Shown: in pieces, positions 27,289-36,000 of the stretch
Numbering within the stretch: position 1 is the first letter of the stretch
How the letters are laid out: each line of letters starts with the position of its first letter
Source of the DNA: a virus
DNA: 64,000 bases
Virus record (IMG/VR): IMGVR_UViG_3300025816_000009
Coordinates: 1 to 64,000 of that record
Reading direction: 5' to 3' (one strand)
Translations under genes and position numbers: made by a program
Notes under the pieces: model-generated
Databases searched by the model: none
Told to the model about the DNA's origin: nothing
What the model saw: only the letters and a program-made list of their open reading frames with translations

Positions 27289-28641
27289 TTATATCACCCT
27301 TGACATTCCGCCTAGCGGATGTATTTCAATTGCAGTCTTCAATATCTGCTTTTCTAATTGGTCAGTTAGAACATCCCAATTGAAGTTCTTCTCGGCAAAC
27401 TTTCTCGCGTTCTCTCCGAACTCTTTTCTTTCTTCATCTTGTTCGTAAGCCGTTCGCATTTTCCAAGCGAGGTCTTCAATATCGACTAATGTCATATTGA
27501 CTCCCCATTGAGGTCCTGTAATGTGAGTAGAGGACTTAGCAATCCAACCGCGTCGTTGAGGTCCGTAGCCGACAAGTTCCGGACCTGTTGAGTTATCGGG
27601 AAGAATGATTGGCTTTCCGCAGGCCATGGCTTCTGCTGATGGAATACCAAAACCTTCTCCGCCTGTAGCCATGATATGAACATCACATGATTGGAACAAT
27701 CTCGCCATCTCTTCTGTTGTCAATCCCGAAAGTGGATTCGAACTTGTATCAGAGAAAGCGACGTAATCGCCTAAGTCGTATTGAGCGATAAGAGCCGGAA
27801 GATTCCAACCGCCCATTCCGAACGTGTCTGTCGGGTCGCCACAGTGTAGAACCAAGCCGACACTTTCGGGAACATCGGGATTGTAATGAATGAATTGTGA
27901 AAATGCTTCTAACAACCGGGGTATTTGCTTCCGATTTGTATTTCTTGCCACACTCATAAACACGAAATCCCACTTAATTCCCATCTTCTCTTTTAGTTCC
28001 GCTTTTTCCTCGTCGGTGATTGGTTTGAAAATATCAAGTTCGACACCGTGATACAAAACCGGCGTATCTTCTGTAAGATAACGGTCGAGGATTCCATCTC
28101 TGTTTTCAACCGGCCTTGTTCCTTCGGATGAATAATCTTTTACAAACTCGGTGAAAGTTCTTTTTCCAAACTTGCTCATCCACATCGGCGTGTGAACCAT
28201 TTTCAGAATATCCTTCCAAGCCGGAGATATTGGAAATCCGTCTATTGGAAGATAAGCAATATAAGGGATTGACATTTTGTTTGTTGACATTACCGCATGA
28301 CCAATATACCAAGGGTCAATTAAAGAAATGTAAATATCAATATCAAGTTTCTTTATTGTAGCCTCGAGAACTGTTGGGCTATTCGGTCCGCCCAAGTTTT
28401 CAGACCCATACCCGGAGATACCGGCGTGAACCATAGTCCATCCTTCGGGGTGAAGAAAATCCTCGCCGTTGTAATCCCAACCCATAACGAAAACTTCGTG
28501 GCCTTTGGCTACTAATCTCTTAATCAAGTTTCGACTTACGATTCCATATCCCGTTGGTCTTGTAGGTTGCTCGCTTCCCCATAGGATTCTCACCATGTCT
28601 TTCGGTTGAAACCCACTACTATAACAGTTATGATTCATCAA
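27289..28641 (-). CDS. Family 4-type glycosyltransferase (GT-B)
   Basis: 450 residues. The N-terminal domain begins RILWGSEQPTRPTGYGIVSRNLIKRL, typical of GT-B acceptor domains. The C-terminal domain has FVFMSVARNTNRKQIPRLLEAF and the E-x7-E signature GEGFGIPSAEAMACGKP near residue 330. It probably decorates a virion or host surface glycan. The start may be 28641 or a slightly later ATG; it overlaps the HNH gene by 14 bases. Confidence 0.8.
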   Translation of the reverse strand: MMNHNCYSSGFQPKDMVRILWGSEQPTRPTGYGIVSRNLIKRLVAKGHEVFVMGWDYNGEDFLHPEGWTMVHAGISGYGSENLGGPNSPTVLEATIKKLDIDIYISLIDPWYIGHAVMSTNKMSIPYIAYLPIDGFPISPAWKDILKMVHTPMWMSKFGKRTFTEFVKDYSSEGTRPVENRDGILDRYLTEDTPVLYHGVELDIFKPITDEEKAELKEKMGIKWDFVFMSVARNTNRKQIPRLLEAFSQFIHYNPDVPESVGLVLHCGDPTDTFGMGGWNLPALIAQYDLGDYVAFSDTSSNPLSGLTTEEMARLFQSCDVHIMATGGEGFGIPSAEAMACGKPIILPDNSTGPELVGYGPQRRGWIAKSSTHITGPQWGVNMTLVDIEDLAWKMRTAYEQDEERKEFGENARKFAEKNFNWDVLTDQLEKQILKTAIEIHPLGGMSRVI

Positions 28642-29188
28642 TGGAAGGGCCGGGCATATTTTGTTTGTCTTTCAATTCCGCCTTTCTTTTTTCTCGGACT
28701 CTTTGTCTTTTTTTCTTTTGAGACTTGCGTCGAGATTTGATTGCGTTTACTCGGAGCGGGTCATCAATGGTATCGAGGTCAATAGTCTGTTTTCCCCCAA
28801 CGTGTTCCGGACCCTTGCCGACAAGTTTCTGTTCGTAGTGATGAATCCGATGACAATTTGAACAGAGGATGTCGCACTTCGCCATCTCTTCTTCGATTCT
28901 TTTTCTTGAATATCCATTACTTACCAAGTGCGAAACGCCGGCAGTTTTAGTTCCGGCAACACGATGATGATATTCTAAAAGCCAAGGACAAGTTTCGCCG
29001 CTCAATCCACATTCCGAACAATTTGATTCTCTTCTGATTTCATCATACCAACGTCGAATATTCTTACGACGCAACGCAACTTCTGTCTTGCGTTTCTTTG
29101 CGTTATTTGCATAATAGACCTTCTGATAACGGCGATTGTACGCCCTTCGCTTATCAGCGTCCTTGTACGGCACGATTGATTCGAGCAA
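28628..29188 (-). CDS. HNH endonuclease
   Basis: 186 residues with the HNH/zinc module: CSECGLSGETCPW, LEYHH (catalytic His region), then CDILCSNCHRIHHYE. N and C termini are strongly basic. It is first in the leftward cassette, preceded by a structured leader and its own promoter. It could be a free-standing homing-type nuclease that mobilised the cassette, or a packaging/defence nuclease. Confidence 0.75.
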   Translation of the reverse strand: MLESIVPYKDADKRRAYNRRYQKVYYANNAKKRKTEVALRRKNIRRWYDEIRRESNCSECGLSGETCPWLLEYHHRVAGTKTAGVSHLVSNGYSRKRIEEEMAKCDILCSNCHRIHHYEQKLVGKGPEHVGGKQTIDLDTIDDPLRVNAIKSRRKSQKKKRQRVREKRKAELKDKQNMPGPSIDES

Positions 29189-29209
29189 GTTTGAGGTTAT
29201 TTAGTGAGG

Positions 29210-29321
29210 TTGTAGAAGCCGGGGGAACGATTGCGGGTATTACAGGAGAGGACTTTCGTCTTACACACACACCGTCTTCTGTCTTCTTACCCCGGATTTC
29301 TTCTACTTCCAATCTAAGCGA
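29210..29321 (-). ncRNA. Structured leader or RNA upstream of the HNH gene
   Basis: On the leftward strand it begins CGCTTAGATTG, then GTAGAAG and CCGGGG, which pair with CCCCGG and CTTCTAC about 70 bases on (29212-29225 with 29290-29306). The arms give 13 bp with one internal bulge. The layout matches the TTAGTTTG RNA family, but it lies just before the HNH coding region, so it may be a regulatory leader rather than a separate RNA. Confidence 0.55.
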
Positions 29322-29330
29322 GTGGACTTT

Positions 29331-29388
29331 CATTAATAAAGGTTTTCATTGAGAGGTTAAGACATTGAGATAAGGAAACCTTTATAGG
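29331..29388. promoter_or_regulatory. Divergent promoter pair
   Basis: Leftward: CATTAATAAAGGTT with ATTGAGA box, for the HNH cassette. Rightward: ATTGAGA box then GGAAACCTTTATAGGTGG (29375-29392), 20 bases before the next ATG. Confidence 0.6.
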
Positions 29389-29409
29389 TGGAAACCTCTA
29401 GGGTTAAAC

Positions 29410-29706
29410 ATGGCAAGACAGATGGCGCTTACACAACAAATCAGAAACAGACTACCTACTCTATACTCAACAGATGGAGCGGGAACAGAAGCAATCGGAC
29501 AAGTACGATACTTTTGGGGAAGCAGTGCTTCCTTCGTAGCAACAGAGTTCGACGGAGAAGATACATTCTTCGGATATATCAGCGGTGTTCAAGAAGACGG
29601 ATGGACTTACATGAGCCTTTCAGAAATGTGGTCAACACACGGACGCTTCATGGGTACAGAGAGAGATTACCACTTCACACCAACAGCAATCGCAAACCTA
29701 CAGTAA
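29410..29706 (+). CDS. DUF2958-like protein
   Basis: 98 residues matching the DUF2958 pattern: RNRLPTLYSTDGAG, VRYFWGSSASFVATEFDGEDTFFGYISG, MSLSEM, GTERDYHF. DUF2958 is frequent on plasmids and phages; no function is established. The start is at leaderless distance from a strong TATA box, so it is probably expressed early and strongly. Confidence 0.7.
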   Translation: MARQMALTQQIRNRLPTLYSTDGAGTEAIGQVRYFWGSSASFVATEFDGEDTFFGYISGVQEDGWTYMSLSEMWSTHGRFMGTERDYHFTPTAIANLQ

Positions 29707-29715
29707 GCGATTCCC

Positions 29716-29725
29716 TCATAAACCC
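29716..29725 (+). promoter_or_regulatory. Late-type promoter (ATAAACCCC box)
   Basis: CTCATAAACC lies 21-30 bases upstream of the tail tube start. Confidence 0.45.
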
Positions 29726-29745
29726 CGAATCATCCTCGGAATAGT

Positions 29746-30147
29746 ATGGCGGTTCATGCGTTTACAGGAATCACAGGGCAAATAACAGTTAGTGGAACAA
29801 TAGTCGGTTTCGTTTCGGGTGATTTTACAGTAGCAAGAGCGACAGGAAAATACATTACTCTCGGTTCAAACTTGCCGACAGCGAATACACGAGGATTACA
29901 ATCAGTTAGCGGTAGTCTGACGAAAGCATGGGGTCTATCAGACGACACTCTATGGGATTGGTTTTACGGAGACACCGAACTTGTAATCGCATTTGACGCA
30001 GATGACCCATCTAGCGGCGGAACTCATACATACACAGTCTCCGGATGTGTTATTACAGATTTAGCAATTGAAGGCTTGGAAGCAGGCGCAGAAGGAGCAT
30101 TGATGATTAATGCGTCTTTCGAAGGACTATCAATCTTGAGAGATTGA
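29746..30147 (+). CDS. Probable tail tube protein
   Basis: 133 residues, beta-rich: GQITVSGTIVGFVSGDFTVARATG, then GSLTKAWGLSDDTLWDWFYGDTELVIAFDA, HTYTVSGCVITDLAIEGLEAGAEGALMINASFEGLS. This is the usual order of strands in phage tail-tube proteins. It directly precedes the tail-assembly chaperone and tape measure genes, the canonical siphovirus order. Confidence 0.7.
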   Translation: MAVHAFTGITGQITVSGTIVGFVSGDFTVARATGKYITLGSNLPTANTRGLQSVSGSLTKAWGLSDDTLWDWFYGDTELVIAFDADDPSSGGTHTYTVSGCVITDLAIEGLEAGAEGALMINASFEGLSILRD

Positions 30148-30166
30148 GTAAATTAAGGTGATTAAG

Positions 30167-30505
30167 ATGACAGGATGGTTAAACTCCGCGCTCGAGAGGG
30201 CTTCGAACCCAATAACAGTGAATGTAGCCGACTTAGGTTTAGAAGTCGATGAACTACAGGTGAAGACACTTAGCGCCGCCGAGTTTCAAATAATGAAGAA
30301 AGACCCTGCCATATCAAACATGAACATCGCTGATAGGCAAGAATATATGGGCTTGAAAACTATCTATGAAATGTTAGCAAAATGCGATGACAGTTTGAAA
30401 TGGTCAGAGTTTCAAAAATTACCTTTACAATTACTTTCAGAACTAGCGTCGAGAATAACTGAAACCGTCGGAAACTTGGACGGTGAAGGTGTTTTGGGAA
30501 ACTGA
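30167..30505 (+). CDS. Tail assembly chaperone, short form (gpG-like)
   Basis: 112 residues, alpha-helical (LSAAEFQIMKKDPAISNM, MGLKTIYEMLAKCDDSLKWSEFQKLPLQLLSELASRI), as in gpG-type chaperones. The ATG at 30167 is chosen because AAGGTGAT, complementary to the 16S rRNA end, precedes it by about 5 bases, while a GTG at 30158 lies inside that element. The gene ends in GGGAAACTGA, a slippery heptamer right before the stop. Confidence 0.75.
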   Translation: MTGWLNSALERASNPITVNVADLGLEVDELQVKTLSAAEFQIMKKDPAISNMNIADRQEYMGLKTIYEMLAKCDDSLKWSEFQKLPLQLLSELASRITETVGNLDGEGVLGN

Positions 30506-30720
30506 AACTTGACGCCGAATCAGACGGCGGGCAGTTCCTCTATGGGCTATTGACCGAAATAGGTTGTACGCCTCAACAGTGGAGAGAAATGTCGTCAGAA
30601 GATACACTTTGGTACATATCAGCCCATAGTGAGAAAAACCGTCGCGCAAATGAATCGTCTCGTAAGCAATCGCAGATGGCGAAGGCGAGAAGTAATTTGG
30701 CGAAAAGTAGGAGACGATGA
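30167..30720 (+). CDS. Tail assembly chaperone, -1 frameshift form (gpGT-like)
   Basis: Slippage by -1 on GGGAAAC (30496-30502) joins the short chaperone to a 72-codon extension with no good start of its own: it reads ...KLDAESDGGQFLYGLL and TPQQWREMSSEDTLWYIS and ends with a basic tail. The extension fills the whole gap up to the tape measure ATG, which overlaps its stop. In lambda a GGGAAAG slip makes gpGT; both forms load the tape measure. The fusion of about 184 residues is inferred from frame and position. Confidence 0.75.
30496..30502 (+). promoter_or_regulatory. Programmed -1 frameshift slippery site GGGAAAC
   Basis: In the zero frame it is read G GGA AAC and is followed at once by TGA; a -1 slip gives GGG AAA CTG and an open frame to 30720. 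The heptamer fits the X XXY YYZ rule. Confidence 0.75.
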
Positions 30721-33092
30721 ATATGGTTATGGGTGCAGGGAAAACGGCTGTCAATGCAGTTGTCTCCGCTGACGCTTCCGGTTATACAAAAGCCATGAAA
30801 GGAGTCGCCGCGGCAACAGGAACGGCAACTACGGCGGCTAAGGGATTCGGTGGAGCATTAGCCGGATTAGCCATCACCTTCGCAACTTTCTTCGCAGTTT
30901 TCAAAGCCATCGGTTTCGTTGTCAACACAGTCAAACTATTCATTGATTTTGAGGAACAACTTTTCCGCACAAGTGCGATTATGAAACAGTTCACACTTGG
31001 AGCAGAAGAACAGGCTATCGCCATGGGTAAACTAGAAGACGAAATCCGAAGCGTTGCGGCAGGTTCGAAGTTCACAGCGACAGAAGTCGGCGCTATGGCT
31101 GAAACTCTAGCGCTTGCCGGTTTGTCGCTTGACCAAATGAGAGGTGCGACATCCGATTTAGACACGGAAGCCGGAAATGCTCTGAAAACAATGGTTGACT
31201 TCGCGGTTGTTGCCGGAACAGATGTTGAGACTGCGGCGGGAATTGGTATTGCATCTCTCAAAGCATTCAGACTTGATATTCAAGACCTAGAAAGAGCAAC
31301 ATCAGTATTGGCAAACACCTTCACTTCTTCTTTCGTGAACCTACAACAATTGGGTGATTCCATGCGTTTCTTCGGTCCTACTGCGGCGGCGGCAGGTGTG
31401 AGCATATCAGAAGCGGCGGCGGCTGTAGGTGCGCTTGGAGACGCGGGATTGCAGGGTTCTATGGCCGGTACGGGTCTTAGGCAGGCAATCAACAAATTAA
31501 TCGCTCCGACAGATGATGCGAGAAGAACCATGGAGAGATTAGGATTTGAGTTTACGGTTTTATCACCGGCGGGCTTGGCGGCGAAAGAGGCACTAGGTTC
31601 GACAATCAGAACCATTGACGATTTAGAAAAAACAATTTCGTCAGCGAACATGGAACTCAAATCTCTGAACAACGAATTAACCGACATGAGTATTGAAGAG
31701 GAAAAGAACTCAATCAACATCGCAAGGATTCGTCAAAGAGCGGCTAGGCAAAACCGAAACTTGACTAAAACCGAAATGGCTACAATCAAAAGATTGGAAT
31801 CGGCCAATGAAGATTTAGCACTTGCTCAAAGAGAAGGTGCGTTGGAATCGAGACAAAGAGAAAGAGCGTTAGACAGGTCAACAGATTCGCTTGCAGAGCA
31901 GAATGACGCTTTCAAGATTCTCAAAGATACTGTCGATAGTCAAACCACAGGTGTCGGTAGTTTAGTCGATATGATAGAAGAACTGAATAGTTCCGGCGCT
32001 ACGACAGCGGAGATATTGGAAATCTTCGGTGTTCGAGGTGGTGGTTCGATATTGGCTCTCCAAGGAAACGCCGAGGCTCTAAGGTCAATAGCAGAAGCGA
32101 ATCAATTAGTATTCGACGCGACTGATATGAATAACACACTACAAGACCAATTCGTTAGACAGTTAGAAGGCTCAACGGCTTTCGCGCTTGCTGAAACTCG
32201 TTCGAAGTTCGAGGAATTATCTTTGGTTATTGGTGAACCATTTGCTCGCTTGATAACAATGGAAGGTGGGATTAAGCAAACCCTCGATGCGGCAATTGAG
32301 AGAGCGTCGGGAATGGGCGATGAGTTTCAAATGATTGCTGATTCGGTCGAGACTGAATTATTGCCTGCGTTTGCAGAGGCTTTCAAACCCGGCAACGTGG
32401 AGAAGTTTGTTGAAATACTCGGCGCATTAGTTCCGGAAATATTGAAAATAGTTGGGGTCATTGGAAAATTAGCAGAGATAATAGAACCAATACTCGATGG
32501 TATTTTAGCAGTTATGGAGAAGATGGCCGAGTTCAAAGATTTCGTCGGTGATGATAACGAGGATAGAGAAACTAGGTTAGTCGGGAAGGAAGGCGAAACA
32601 ACATTCGATTCTGTAAAAGACGTCGGGAAGATGACTGCGGCGGGAGCGGGAGTTGGCGCGTTGGTTGGTGGTCCTGTAGGCGCGTTAGCCGGAGCGGCTG
32701 TTGGTTTGGGTGCGGGTGTTGTTTTTGAAGTCGGGCAAGCAGTTGTTCATCATGGTGGAAATGCTTTAGATAATGAAACAGACATAATGGGAAATCCGGT
32801 AGGAATGCCGATGGCAATTGGTGGAGTTGTTAACTCTCCAATTACAGCATTGATTGGGGAAGCCGGTCCGGAAGCAGTTATTCCGCTCGATAGGCTTCCG
32901 GAAATGGTAAGTCAAATTAATTCCACAAGTTCGACCTCAAATACCGAGCAGGTGATTAACCTCACTTTCGACTCAATCAATATCGGGGCGGGAAACAACG
33001 TCTCGGCGGGAGATATAAGGCAGATTATTGAAAATGAAATGCCTAAGATTATACGCAGTTCATTAACAAGAGGCGTTCGGGGGGTGTTGTGA
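30717..33092 (+). CDS. Tape measure protein
   Basis: 791 residues. Residues about 95-280 match the TP901-type tape measure core (SKFTATEVGAMAETLALAGLSLDQM..., TAGIGIASLKAF, DSMRFFGPTAAAAGVSISEAAAAVGALGDAGLQGSMAGTGLRQAI). Coiled coil follows (about 300-390), then hydrophobic stretches near 625-680 rich in Gly/Ala that resemble membrane-active tape-measure segments. At about 0.15 nm per residue the tail would be near 0.12 micrometre. It overlaps the chaperone stop by 4 bases. Confidence 0.85.
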   Translation: MNMVMGAGKTAVNAVVSADASGYTKAMKGVAAATGTATTAAKGFGGALAGLAITFATFFAVFKAIGFVVNTVKLFIDFEEQLFRTSAIMKQFTLGAEEQAIAMGKLEDEIRSVAAGSKFTATEVGAMAETLALAGLSLDQMRGATSDLDTEAGNALKTMVDFAVVAGTDVETAAGIGIASLKAFRLDIQDLERATSVLANTFTSSFVNLQQLGDSMRFFGPTAAAAGVSISEAAAAVGALGDAGLQGSMAGTGLRQAINKLIAPTDDARRTMERLGFEFTVLSPAGLAAKEALGSTIRTIDDLEKTISSANMELKSLNNELTDMSIEEEKNSINIARIRQRAARQNRNLTKTEMATIKRLESANEDLALAQREGALESRQRERALDRSTDSLAEQNDAFKILKDTVDSQTTGVGSLVDMIEELNSSGATTAEILEIFGVRGGGSILALQGNAEALRSIAEANQLVFDATDMNNTLQDQFVRQLEGSTAFALAETRSKFEELSLVIGEPFARLITMEGGIKQTLDAAIERASGMGDEFQMIADSVETELLPAFAEAFKPGNVEKFVEILGALVPEILKIVGVIGKLAEIIEPILDGILAVMEKMAEFKDFVGDDNEDRETRLVGKEGETTFDSVKDVGKMTAAGAGVGALVGGPVGALAGAAVGLGAGVVFEVGQAVVHHGGNALDNETDIMGNPVGMPMAIGGVVNSPITALIGEAGPEAVIPLDRLPEMVSQINSTSSTSNTEQVINLTFDSINIGAGNNVSAGDIRQIIENEMPKIIRSSLTRGVRGVL

Positions 33093-33093
33093 G

Positions 33094-36000
33094 ATGGCAA
33101 AGTTTACTCAAAATATAACGAAGCCATTTTCGCGCTTGAAGAATGGTTTGGTTGAACTTCAAAGATGGTGGCCGGCTTATGTCAAGAATGACGGCGTTGG
33201 CGGATTGACTGTTGACCCTGTTTTGTATCACACCAACTTCGGACATCTCACAAATGCCGATGAAGGCTCACTGAACAGCGAGAATGATACGCCGGGGGTA
33301 AGAGTCGAGGCAATCAAAGACGACGGCACAGCGGCCGCTAATAACGACGGAAGCAATACAACATTCACAATCACTATCTCCGGCGCGGGAACTTTCAGTC
33401 CCATGTGCGTAGTCAGCCAAGCCGGAATTGAAACGAAGTTTATGCTCATCGCTCCATCTCCGGACACTCAAGCAAATGCAGAATCGGTTTACGGCGAGAG
33501 CGTTTCATCTACCGATAGAGGATTCGGTGGCGGAACTACTTGGCTACTTAGTCAAGGTCCTTATCCTGTTTTCATGACAGTACAGGAGTTCGCAGAGATG
33601 CTTGATACATACAGGCATATTGGTTCAAATGACGGACATAAGAAAGCATTCCTTCCTCATGCGATGCTCGGTGGCGGTGCTTTAGGTCTAGGAGCGTCCA
33701 CAGCGCTTCCGCAGATACAGAATGACCCTAGAGTCTCATCAAGCACTAATTGGCCTGCTGACGGCTCAACAGCGTCAATAACACAATCTCTGATTCGAGC
33801 AACGGTCTTCATGCCTTTGATGTTAGACAATAATCAATTTGATAAGAGAATAACCAATGCTAGTATTGACCATTCGACACCGAGAGACTACGGAACGACG
33901 ACCAACCCCGAGTTTGTCGGTTATCTGACAGCAGATGGAACGGGAATAACAAGATATGATTCTGACCCTCAAGGTGAAGATTCGGCTACAATTAGATACA
34001 AAGATTTAGGATATTCCGGCGACCACTTACAAGGAAAAGTGGGCGGGTGGTCATACTTTGAAATAAACAAAACACACAACAGCGGTACTCCGGTAAAAGG
34101 CGGAATGTCAAATCCCGATATTACAGCAGATTCCGGTCCATCATTAGCGCCAAAATATAGAATGAGAATGGCGCTTGCCTGCTTTTTGAAAAATGGAACT
34201 TATGATATTACAGACGGAAATATAATTCCTTACATTTACGACGCTGATAGAACAATCGGCGGAAAAAATACAATGACACTTTATCAAGTTTGGAACGGTA
34301 AAGATGGAAAAGGCGAAACAGGAAATACTCCGCAACATGATTGCGACGCGCAGATTTACCCGATGTTCGATTTCGTTCAAGGTCCTGTTTCACCGGCGGC
34401 TCAAGGTTCGAACGCTCACAACAGCGCTTTGGCCGAAGCAAGGTCGTGGCCGAACTTGGTAGCACTAGACACGAATAAATCATTGACTGAAAAAATTAAT
34501 CCAAAGTTCCAAATTGTCAGACCGAATCCTCGAAGGCATAGATTGTTCGGAGTTAAATTAACGACAGCCGGTGTCATGGAACTTTTCATTGAAGGAAGTG
34601 GAGTCGCAAGTTATTTTGATTTCCAATGCCGAGAAGGAATGCCGATTTACATCACAGGAATGACAGGGGTCTTGGGAACAGGTTCTCCCAATCCGGATTT
34701 CAGACTTGATGGTTATCAAGATGATGCGGCATCCTCGACAACAATTAATGCAACTAAAACGACAGGTGGTTGGAATATGAACGGTTGGTGGATTACAGCG
34801 GGTTTTAGTGCCGGGTTCGATGAAATCAGCACGAATACATATGATGAAATATTTGGCGATGGTGATTCTACCGCGGTCAAGTTTCAAATCGTTAGAATCA
34901 AAACTTTGGTAAACATTAGACCAACGTCTGAACATTTCTATAGAATAGGTTCAGCGGCTTCTCCATCAACAGCATACGTTTGTCAAGGAAGAAAACCGGG
35001 TTATATGGACCTAGTATTGAAGTTAGGCTCAACCACTAATCCTTACGGAATTGCGCCGATGAGTGTAGGCACGTCCATGGGTTCTCCCGGAAATACACAA
35101 GTTAGATTCGGCGGCGTTGGTTCTCATGGAAGTGGATTTAGTTCTGATACCAATGTTCCCCAATCTGAAAACGATACATATCCTTGTAGGCCAACCGTGA
35201 GAAATGCTCAATACCCCGACTCAAGCGGACATTTTAACAACGATAATAATTACATTGTTAGAGCGATTAGTCCTCGCAAAGATGGAGACGACACTTTCTC
35301 AATGTCTCCGACAGTATCTTCCTTTGGTGGTGGTTCTCTAAGAGTTCCGCCGCCTGTTGGTTGGGACTTACCACAGGCTTACTTTTCTTGGCCTATATAC
35401 CAAACAGGACCGGCGGGAACTACAGTTCCGGGTAGTGAGACGGCTTCAAGAACGTCTCGTCTTTGGTTGAATGACACGACAGGCGCTTATCCGGTGAGAA
35501 ACGTAAATGTTGATTATGGTAGTTTTTCCAAATGGGGTCATCGTGGATTATCAATTGCTATGTTGTCTTACATGGATTCGACTACGGGTCGCCACGCTTG
35601 GGATTACATAAAACCCGTTTCAACTTCGGGAAGTTGGTTATACGGAAGAAACAGACCTTGGCCGGCTCACGAAAGATGCGGAACAAGATTTGGTTATGGA
35701 CCTTCATTATTAGAAACCGCCAAAGTCGTAAATACAAATGGGATTTCATACGATGGTTGGCAAGACTACAACGCAAATGGCGGCAATAGAATTGAGGCAG
35801 GCGAAGAGACTACGAAGATAGGCGTCTCTGAAATCGGTTGTTCTCCTGTATGGTTAGACATGGAGATGAGAGCATTCGTCCCGGTCAGTGAAAACAGAAT
35901 GACACTCATTGAGTTCGATAACGGTATTTCATATCCTGTACTCGGAAGACATTCTATGATTACAGGCGGAATAACAAACGACGCTCAATTCGGACTTGGG

